A program made the translations under genes and the position numbers. From Lacisediminihabitans profunda (GTDB lineage: Bacteria > Actinomycetota > Actinomycetes > Actinomycetales > Microbacteriaceae), in the NCBI RefSeq assembly GCF_008040105.1, contig NZ_VRMG01000009.1, positions 349,392 through 413,391 of the forward strand: 64,000 bases of DNA. Reading direction: 5' to 3'. The number at the start of each line of letters is the position of its first letter. The stretch's first letter is position 1. Of the stretch, positions 58,081-64,000 are shown piece by piece. Under the pieces are notes generated by a model. That model ran no database searches. It was not told the origin of the DNA and was given only the letters and a program-made list of their open reading frames with translations.

Positions 58081-59172
58081 ATGAGAGAGACCACGGTCAA
58101 CAAGGTCCTCGGCCACCCGCTGAACGCCTGGTATGTGGCGGCGTGGGACCACGAGGTCAATCGCAAGCCTCTCGCCCGCACTGTGGCGAACCGCCCGTTG
58201 GCGATGTACCGAACCGAGGACGGCCGGGCCGTGGCGCTCGCCGATGCGTGCTGGCACCGACTGGCGCCGCTGTCGATGGGCACCCCGGAGGGCCGGGACG
58301 GCATCCGCTGCCCCTATCACGGCATCGTCTACAACTCCGCGGGCCGGTGCATCTCGATGCCGGCCCAGGAGACCATCAACCCCAGCGCGACCGTGGCCTC
58401 GTTCCCGGTGGTCGAACTCCACCGCTTCGTGTGGGTGTGGCTCGGCGACCCGACGAAGGCCGATCCTTCGCTCGTTCCCGACATGCACCAGATGGATGAC
58501 CCGGCCTGGGCCGGTGACGGCCTCACCATCCCGGTGGCCTGCAACTACCAGCTCGTGCTCGACAACCTGATGGACCTGACCCACGAGGAATTCGTGCACA
58601 GCTCGACCATCGGCCAGGAGGAGCTGAGCGAATCCGAGTTCGTGGTAACCCACGACGGCGACACCGTCACGGTCGAGCGTTGGATGCTGGGCATCGACGC
58701 CCCGCCGTTCTGGCTGGCGAACATGCGCGACCGTTTCCCCGGATTCGAGGGCAAGGTCGATAGGTGGCAGATCATCCACTTCGAGTCGCCATCCACCATC
58801 AACATCGACGTCGGGGTTGCCAAGGCGGGGACGGGCGCTCCCGCGGGCGACCGCAGCCAGGGCGTCAACGGCTACGTCATGAACACGATCACGCCGGAGA
58901 CCGACAAGTCGTGCAATTACTTCTGGGCATTCATGCGCAACTATCGGCTGGAGAGCCAGGTGATCACGACGAAACTGCGCGACGGCGTCTCGCGGGTGTT
59001 CAAGGAGGACGAGGACATGCTCGTCGCCCAGCAGGCGGCGATCGAGGCGAACCCGGACTACGAGTTCTACAGCCTGAACATCGACGCGGGCGGCATGTGG
59101 GTGCGCCGCATCCTCGAGGGCAAGCTCGCCGCGGAGGGGCGCCTGCCGGTCCCAGCCGTGTCGGTGGCCTGA
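58081..59172 (+). CDS. vanA: Vanillate O-demethylase oxygenase subunit VanA
   Basis: The 363-residue Rieske non-haem iron oxygenase removes the methyl group from vanillate to give protocatechuate and formaldehyde. The Rieske cluster motif is ACWHRLAPLSMG then RCPYHGIVYN (cysteine and histidine pairs near residues 57-59 and 77-80). The mononuclear iron site is in the segment DLTHEEFVHSSTIG (histidines near 175 and 180). An AAGGAG ribosome site precedes ATG 58081. The reductase vanB follows after ten bases. Related demethylases of syringate or dicamba type are possible alternatives. Confidence 0.92.
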   Translation: MRETTVNKVLGHPLNAWYVAAWDHEVNRKPLARTVANRPLAMYRTEDGRAVALADACWHRLAPLSMGTPEGRDGIRCPYHGIVYNSAGRCISMPAQETINPSATVASFPVVELHRFVWVWLGDPTKADPSLVPDMHQMDDPAWAGDGLTIPVACNYQLVLDNLMDLTHEEFVHSSTIGQEELSESEFVVTHDGDTVTVERWMLGIDAPPFWLANMRDRFPGFEGKVDRWQIIHFESPSTINIDVGVAKAGTGAPAGDRSQGVNGYVMNTITPETDKSCNYFWAFMRNYRLESQVITTKLRDGVSRVFKEDEDMLVAQQAAIEANPDYEFYSLNIDAGGMWVRRILEGKLAAEGRLPVPAVSVA

Positions 59173-59182
59173 GCCTCGCGCC

Positions 59183-60175
59183 ATGGCCACCTCACACTCC
59201 CGGGTGTGGCAACGGGCGACGGTGACCGAGTCCGACGCCCTGACCCCCGGCATCCGCAGAATCGTGTTCGAGCCGCAGCGCCCGGTGAAGGTCGAGGCTG
59301 GCGCGCACATCGACGTGAAGGTCACGATCGGTGGGGCTACCGACTCCCGGTCCTATTCGGTCGTTACGCCGTCCGACGAGGGTCGGACGATCACCATCTC
59401 GGTGCTCGACTCGCCGCAGTCGCGCGGCGGCGCGGCCGTGATGCACGCGCTGCGGGTCGGCGACACGATCGAGATCACCCAGCCGGTGCTCGACTTTCCG
59501 CTGCGGATCGGGGCGGCGAGGTATCTGCTGCTCGCGGGCGGCATCGGCATCACGGCGATCGCCGGAATGGCAAGCGTGTTGCGCTCGATCGGCGCCGACT
59601 ACACGCTCGTCTACGTGGGCCGCGGGCTGGGCGAGATGGCCTTCGTCGAGGAACTGCGGCGAGAGCACGGCCAGCGCCTCGTGCTCCACGTGCGCGACGA
59701 CGGAACCCCGCTGGACGTCGCGACCCTCGTCGGCTCGGTCGATGCCGGCACCGAACTGTACACGTGCGGCCCGATCCGGTTGATGGATGCCGTGCGCCGC
59801 GCCTGGATCGAACGCGAGCTGTCGCCCGCGAACCTGCGCTTCGAGACCTTCGGCAACAGCGGATGGTTCGACCCGCAGCGATTCGTCGTGCGTATCCCGC
59901 GCCTCGGGTTCGAGACCATGGTGGGAACAAGCGAGACGATGCTCGAGGCCCTCGAGTCGGCGGGGCTCGAGGTGATGTCCGACTGTCGTAAGGGCGAGTG
60001 CGGGCTCTGCGAGGTGCGCGTGCTGCACCTCGACGGCGACCTCGACCACCGCGACGTCTTCTACAGCGAACGGCAGAAGGATGCCCGCGGCAAGATCTGC
60101 TGCTGCGTCTCCCGCGCCGTCTCGACCGACCTCGGCCGCCCGGGCCCCGCGGTCGTCACCATCGACATCTCGTAA
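59183..60175 (+). CDS. vanB: Vanillate O-demethylase reductase subunit VanB
   Basis: The 330-residue flavin reductase passes electrons from NADH to VanA. It has an FMN domain (DSRSYSVVTPSDEGRTI), an NAD domain (LLLAGGIGITAIAGMAS; LYTCGPIRLMDAV) and a C-terminal plant-type [2Fe-2S] domain whose cysteines lie in SDCRKGECGLCEV and KICCCVSRA. It lies ten bases behind vanA and belongs to the same operon. An aldehyde dehydrogenase follows after 53 bases. Confidence 0.93.
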   Translation: MATSHSRVWQRATVTESDALTPGIRRIVFEPQRPVKVEAGAHIDVKVTIGGATDSRSYSVVTPSDEGRTITISVLDSPQSRGGAAVMHALRVGDTIEITQPVLDFPLRIGAARYLLLAGGIGITAIAGMASVLRSIGADYTLVYVGRGLGEMAFVEELRREHGQRLVLHVRDDGTPLDVATLVGSVDAGTELYTCGPIRLMDAVRRAWIERELSPANLRFETFGNSGWFDPQRFVVRIPRLGFETMVGTSETMLEALESAGLEVMSDCRKGECGLCEVRVLHLDGDLDHRDVFYSERQKDARGKICCCVSRAVSTDLGRPGPAVVTIDIS

Positions 60176-60228
60176 TTACACAGCAAACCCAAGCACAATA
60201 CGTTCAGGAATCCAAAGGAGAACACGCA

Positions 60229-61722
60229 ATGACGCTGACAATGGACCCGGCCACGACCGGACAGTTCCTCGACCCGAACATCTGGGCGGGAAAGATCTAC
60301 CTCAACGGGGAGTGGGTCCCCGGCTCCGGCGGCGACATCCCCATCGTCGAACCGGCGACCGGCGAGGAGCTCGGCCGTGCCGGTATGGCCACCCCGGCCG
60401 ATGTGACCAGGGCCGCGGCGGGCGCGGCGGCCGCGCAGAAGGCGTGGGCGGCATCCCCGCACGCGGTTCGTGCCGGGGTGTTGCGCAAGGCGGCGGCGCT
60501 CCTGGAGCAGCACGCCGAGGAGATCATGGATTGGAACGTCCGAGAGGTCGGCTCCGTGCCGCCGCTCGCCGCGTTCGCCCTCCATGTCGGGGCTCAGGAA
60601 TGTTACGAGGCGTCGGCGCTGCCGTCGCATCCGCTCGGCCAGATCCTCTCGAGCGAGGAGCCGCGGATCTCGATCGCCCAGCGCGTTCCCGTCGGCGTGG
60701 TCGGCGTGGTCTCGCCGTTCAATGTGCCGATCATCCTCGGCATCCGTGCCGTCGCTCCGGCCCTCGCCCTCGGCAATGCCGTGCTGCTCAAACCGGACCC
60801 GCGCACCGCTGTGACCGGCGGCGTGATGCTGACGCGCATCTTCGAGGAGGCCGGACTCCCGGCTGGCGTGCTGCAGTTGGTGACCGGCGGAGCGGACGTG
60901 GGCGAGGCCATGGTGGTCGACCCCAACGTCCGCGTCATCGCCTTCACCGGTTCGACCCGGGCCGGCCGCTCGGTGGGAGAACTCGCCGGCAAGCACCTGA
61001 AGCGCGCGCACCTCGAGCTCGGCGGCAACTCCGCGTTCCTCGTGCTCGACGACGCCGACGTCGATCAGGCCGTCAACCTCGCCACCTGGGGCAGCTTCCT
61101 GCACCAGGGCCAGATCTGCATGACGGTCGGGCGCCATCTCGTGCACGAGAGCCTGTTCGAGGAGTACGTGGCGAAGCTTGCCGCGAAGGCCGACTCGATG
61201 GCCGTCGGCAATCCCGCGACCGAGCACGTGCACCTCGGTCCGATCATCGACGCCAACCAGCGCGACCGGGTGCACCGTCTGGTCACCGAATCGATCGCGG
61301 CCGGTGCCGAGCTCAAGGCGGGCGGCACCTACGACGGGCTGTTCTACCGGCCGACCGTGCTGGCGAACTCCCCGCTCGACGCTCCCGCGTTCTGCGAGGA
61401 GGTCTTCGGGCCGGTGGCCTCCGTGGTGAAGTTCAGCACGGATGACGAGGCCATCGCGATCGCGACGGCCTCGGAGTACGGGCTGTCGCTCGGCATCGTC
61501 ACCGCCGACGCCCTGCGCGGGTACGAGCTCGCGCAGCGCATCCCGTCCGGAATCGTGCACGTGAACGACCAGACGGTCAACGATGAGGCGAACACGCCGT
61601 TCGGCGGGGTCGGGGCCTCCGGCACCGGTTCGCGCCAGGGTGGAGCGGAGGCGAACATCGAGGCCTTCACCGAGACGCGGTGGATCACCATGCGCCGCAC
61701 CCCGGCCAGCTACCCGTTCTAG
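60229..61722 (+). CDS. Aldehyde dehydrogenase, vanillin/benzaldehyde dehydrogenase type
   Basis: The 497-residue aldehyde dehydrogenase would oxidise vanillin to vanillate, feeding VanAB. Typical segments are VSPFNVPIILGIRAV, FTGSTRAGRSVGE, LELGGNSAFLVLDDAD (general base glutamate near 264) and GQICMTVGR (catalytic cysteine near 297). The end PFGGVGASGTGSRQGG matches the benzaldehyde/vanillin dehydrogenase group. An AAAGGAG ribosome site precedes ATG 60229. Its place directly behind vanAB is the main reason for the vanillin assignment; other aromatic aldehydes are possible. vdh would be the matching symbol if activity were shown. Confidence 0.85.
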   Translation: MTLTMDPATTGQFLDPNIWAGKIYLNGEWVPGSGGDIPIVEPATGEELGRAGMATPADVTRAAAGAAAAQKAWAASPHAVRAGVLRKAAALLEQHAEEIMDWNVREVGSVPPLAAFALHVGAQECYEASALPSHPLGQILSSEEPRISIAQRVPVGVVGVVSPFNVPIILGIRAVAPALALGNAVLLKPDPRTAVTGGVMLTRIFEEAGLPAGVLQLVTGGADVGEAMVVDPNVRVIAFTGSTRAGRSVGELAGKHLKRAHLELGGNSAFLVLDDADVDQAVNLATWGSFLHQGQICMTVGRHLVHESLFEEYVAKLAAKADSMAVGNPATEHVHLGPIIDANQRDRVHRLVTESIAAGAELKAGGTYDGLFYRPTVLANSPLDAPAFCEEVFGPVASVVKFSTDDEAIAIATASEYGLSLGIVTADALRGYELAQRIPSGIVHVNDQTVNDEANTPFGGVGASGTGSRQGGAEANIEAFTETRWITMRRTPASYPF

Positions 61723-61813
61723 GCGGAAGTTCGGGATGCGGGCGCCGACCGCACGTCGGCTCCGCACCCTCGCGCTGCCGTTTCTCGAGGACCTGCGGCT
61801 CTCGCAGAGGCCG

Positions 61814-62230
61814 CTACGGGTGCATCAGGAATCCGTGCGACTCCGAGAGTTCCTTGAGTTCAGTGAGCGCGTCGACGAGCCGGTTCTCGGGCACGAGGAC
61901 GTGGTCGTGGTGGTATCCGGCGATCATGTTGCAGCTGATCCCGGCCTTGGTCAGCGTGGCGGCGACCGCGCCCGTGAGACCGACCGTCTCGAGCGCCGAG
62001 TAGACGTGCAGGGTGATCCAGGCCGCCACGAAGCTGTAGTGCAGCCCGAGCCGGTCGGCGTCCTCCCGGCGGAGGACCACGGATAGCCCTTCGGATTCCA
62101 CCACGCTTGCGAGCGGCTCGATGCCTTGGAGAGACTCGCTGAAGCCCACCGACGCGAACACGAATGACCCCGGGACGCGCTCGGGGCTGAGCTTGGCGAG
62201 TAGGTTGGAAAGGTCCGATTCGACTGTCAC
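61814..62230 (-). CDS. ACT domain-containing small protein
   Basis: The 138-residue cytoplasmic protein resembles the tandem ACT-domain family found beside amino-acid or regulatory genes. It carries GSFVFASVGFSESL, SVVLRREDADRLGLHY and AATLTKAGISCNMIAGYHHDHVLVPE. ACT domains bind amino acids or other small ligands. GTG 62230 starts where homology begins; an ATG at 62269 preceded by GAGGG would add 13 residues and is a real alternative. It is convergent with the vanillin dehydrogenase gene and not clearly linked to it. Confidence 0.8.
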   Translation of the reverse strand: MTVESDLSNLLAKLSPERVPGSFVFASVGFSESLQGIEPLASVVESEGLSVVLRREDADRLGLHYSFVAAWITLHVYSALETVGLTGAVAATLTKAGISCNMIAGYHHDHVLVPENRLVDALTELKELSESHGFLMHP

Positions 62231-62357
62231 CGGTCCATTCTGCCCCCATTCGACCGCCTTGCAGAGCATCCCTCGAGATTGGGAACGTACCCGGGCGTTT
62301 TGGGGGTGGGGACCTTGGGCACTTACCGCCGAGCGTCATCCGGCCTTGAATTAGCGC

Positions 62358-62822
62358 ATGCCAGAAATGGACGCGTTAGAAACCCTCTTCGTCGTGACCT
62401 CCTTCCTGTTCGAGGGTGCACTGGTGGTGCACTTCGCGGTTCGGCGATGGCGGTTCGACACGGCGGTGCGTCAAGGCTGGGTCATCTACGTGATGAGCGT
62501 GCCAGCCGTGCTGGTCAGCAGCATTCTTCTCCTGGCGGGCAAGGAGTGGTGGCTCTGGCTCGGTGGCGTGCTCTTCTTCTTCTGGGCGGTCTTCGGCTTC
62601 ACCGTGGAGTACCTGGCGGAAGTGCAGTGGCGCGACCCGATCCGCTGGTCGATCTTTGTGCCGTACGTGCTGCTCTACCTCGGGACCTCGATGTTCTACT
62701 GGTGGCCCCTCGCGCGGATCTGGCCACCCCTCTGGTACGCGTTCGGCGTGCTCTTTGTCGTCGCCACCGTGCTGAACGTCGCATCACACCGGGCGCCGAA
62801 GGATCGCCGCCGCACCTCGTGA
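62358..62822 (+). CDS. Small multipass membrane protein, unknown function
   Basis: The 154-residue protein has four or five hydrophobic stretches rich in Trp and Phe (TLFVVTSFLFEGALVVHFAV, WVIYVMSVPAVLVSSILLL, WWLWLGGVLFFFWAVFGFTV, WSIFVPYVLLYLGTSMFYWW) and a basic tail. I do not recognise the family. The ATG is preceded by no strong ribosome site. It stands alone before tRNA-Arg and is probably not part of the vanillate operon. Confidence 0.75.
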   Translation: MPEMDALETLFVVTSFLFEGALVVHFAVRRWRFDTAVRQGWVIYVMSVPAVLVSSILLLAGKEWWLWLGGVLFFFWAVFGFTVEYLAEVQWRDPIRWSIFVPYVLLYLGTSMFYWWPLARIWPPLWYAFGVLFVVATVLNVASHRAPKDRRRTS

Positions 62823-62910
62823 CGGCGCCACGCCGGTTGACGGCTCGGCCGCCGATTCGCGCCGGTCATGATCGCTGGTATAGTCGACAGGCCGGGTTAA
62901 GCCCGGCAAT

Positions 62911-62986
62911 GCGCCCGTAGCTCAGCGGATAGAGCAATTGACTACGGATCAATAGGTCGGGGGTTCAAATCCCTCCGGGCGCACCA
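62911..62986 (+). tRNA. tRNA-Arg(ACG)
   Basis: The acceptor GCGCCCG pairs with CGGGCGC, discriminator A62983 follows, and CCA (62984-62986) is encoded. The anticodon arm ATTGA-CTACGGA-TCAAT gives ACG, whose first base would be edited to inosine. The D-arm GCTC-AGCGGATA-GAGC and T-arm GGGGG-TTCAAAT-CCCTC are normal. A -10-like TATAGT is at 62879-62884. A truncated integrase begins 90 bases downstream, so this tRNA may have served as an integration site. Confidence 0.95.
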
Positions 62987-63075
62987 ATCATTCTCAGCCA
63001 AATGAGATTCAAAACCCCCGGTCAGCCGGGGGTTCTTGGTTTCCCGCGTTCGACAGTTCATCGTGCGCCGCGTGG

Positions 63076-63779
63076 TCAAGACTCCACTTCTGCCCACATT
63101 TCACCCACACTTGAGGACACTGCCCTGTCATTTAAAGCGGCTGCAACCGCGTCTAAGTCATCTTCGAAGAGATCTGCGTAGACATCGAGGGTCATGGCCG
63201 CGGATGCGTGGCCGAGCATCCGTTGCAGGGATTTCACGTGCGCGCCGGCCGAGACCGCAAGACTCGCGGCAGTGTGACGGAGATCGTGGGGCGTCACTCG
63301 AGGGAAGTGAGGATCGGCGGCCGTGAGCTCTGCGACCGCTCGGTCGAATCTTCGCCGCCGGAACTGTGCATTCCGCAGCACCCCGCCCATCGGCGCCGTG
63401 AAAAGGAGGTCGCTCCTGTGTTTTCCTGCCATGTGACGTTTGAGCATCAGGTCGAGAAATTCTGGGTACGGGACGGATCGACTCGCGTGGGACTTGGGCG
63501 TGCCCCACACAATTGTGCCGTTCGGCTCGGTCACCGCCTCGACGATGTCTATGCGACGCCGCACGGAATCTACGCGCTCAACTTTCAGGGCAGCGAGCTC
63601 ACCCCAGCGGATTCCTGTGTACGCGAGCAGCAACACGACATCGCCCTGGTCCCCAACAGAAGTGGCGAGTTTCGCGACTTGGTCGTGGGACAGGTAGCCA
63701 CGCTCCTTTTTGACAATTCGGGGAAGTCGGATCCCCTCGCATGGGTTTCTCACGACCAAGCCATTGATTCGGCCTGGGT
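63076..63779 (-). CDS. Tyrosine recombinase/integrase catalytic domain, N-terminally truncated and fused to transposase tail
   Basis: The catalytic core has all the key residues: arginine in AYTGIRWGELAAL, the H-x-L-R-H box as TPHDLRHTAASLA, and the tyrosine in AMTLDVYADL. The core-binding domain and arm-binding domain are missing; homology starts at VRNPCEGIRLPRI. Upstream, the frame is open without a stop into an IS3-type transposase tail, so any product would begin in that element (ATG 63915 or beyond the window). A transposon insertion or rearrangement has replaced the integrase N-terminus. It is probably unable to recombine specifically, although the core looks intact. Confidence 0.8.
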
Positions 63780-64000
63780 TTAGTTCCTCGTTGCTTCCCT
63801 GTCTGGCGGGTGCCGGCTGGGACGATTCTTGGTCAGCGTAATACTCTTCCTCGACCTCGATCGGGGTGCGCAGGGCGAGTTCGCCGTGGAGGCGTTGGTT
63901 GTTCCACCACCACACATATTCCAGCGTCGCGAGTTCGACCTGCTCGACCGTTCGCCAAGGCCCTTGTCGGCGGATGAGTTCATTTTTGTAGAGCCCGTTC
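63780..64000 (-). mobile_element. IS3-family transposase C-terminal fragment
   Basis: The minus strand from the window edge reads NGLYKNELIRRQGPW, EYVWWWNNQRLHGELALRTP and IEVEEEYYADQESSQPAP, the end of an IS3 OrfB integrase-type transposase of the actinobacterial kind. There is no stop; the frame continues into the tyrosine integrase at about base 63780. I could not find a clear terminal inverted repeat at the junction. The rest of the element lies beyond the window. Confidence 0.82.

Noticed and set aside
58027..59325. Minus-strand open frame of 432 codons
   Set aside because: It is opposite vanA, which has a full Rieske motif and ribosome site. The antisense frame is a composition artefact.
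60061..61767. Minus-strand open frame of 568 codons
   Set aside because: It lies opposite the vanillin-type aldehyde dehydrogenase, whose catalytic motifs are intact. The antisense product has no recognisable domain.
1..64000. CRISPR arrays, rRNA genes, phage structural genes, toxin-antitoxin pairs
   Set aside because: I looked for regularly spaced repeats, rRNA segments and typical small gene pairs and saw none that could be supported.

Overview
The window is high-GC DNA read almost end to end by protein genes. Many starts are GTG or TTG, and many stop/start codons overlap (ATGA, GTGA), which points to an actinobacterium. An energy-coupling biotin transporter next to a BioQ-like repressor, a PadR-controlled vanillate cassette, an LCP cell-wall ligase and an orphan LPXTG-like tail fit the family Microbacteriaceae best. 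That family placement is inference, because no rRNA or other marker gene is present.

Layout. (1) 2-6980 (+): a catabolic cassette with the end of an RbsA-type sugar ATPase, its RbsC-type permease, an iron-type alcohol dehydrogenase, an MBL-fold hydrolase, a class II aldolase-like protein, an aldehyde dehydrogenase and an SDR dehydrogenase. (2) 6981-7764: a gene-poor scar with a tRNA-Ser-like 3' end and a broken tyrosine integrase. (3) 7765-46681: a large glycan-use region. It holds a Tat-exported (alpha/alpha)6-barrel protein, a GH1 beta-glucosidase, three GH78-type alpha-L-rhamnosidases, a GH106-like rhamnosidase, two esterases, an exported beta-helix protein, two complete MalEFG-type ABC importers lacking their own ATPase, two LacI regulators, and an operon (26331 to 20229, minus strand) whose enzymes line up as an oxidative, non-phosphorylating sugar-acid pathway. 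(4) 46732-52495: VOC protein, WYL regulator, an unusual epimerase-like reductase, an IclR regulator and a GH20-like glycosidase. (5) 52440-56758: TetR/BioQ-like repressor with bioY-bioM-bioN, a CHY zinc-finger protein and an LCP protein. (6) 56812-62822: orphan sorting-signal fragment, tRNA-Ser(GCT), PadR (VanR-like), vanA, vanB, a vanillin-type aldehyde dehydrogenase, an ACT protein and a membrane protein. (7) 62911-64000: tRNA-Arg(ACG), then a tyrosine integrase core fused in frame to the tail of an IS3-family transposase.

How the parts fit. Only the 7765 and 39014 proteins carry export signals, plus the two lipoprotein binding proteins. The rhamnosidases, the GH1, the GH20-like enzyme and the esterases have none. 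The simplest reading is limited cleavage outside the cell, import of oligosaccharides by the two ABC systems, and trimming inside the cell. A 12-bp palindrome close to TGAAACGTTTCA recurs in front of at least eight transcription units between 7655 and 37412, in three cases directly downstream of a TTGACA-type promoter. This makes the region a probable LacI-family regulon aimed at rhamnose-containing glycans.

The strongest candidates for something not yet described are this regulon with its accessory proteins: a jelly-roll-like module inserted inside a glycosidase barrel, a C-terminal module shared by two GH78 enzymes, the exported beta-helix protein, and the oxidative operon with its damaged aldehyde dehydrogenase.
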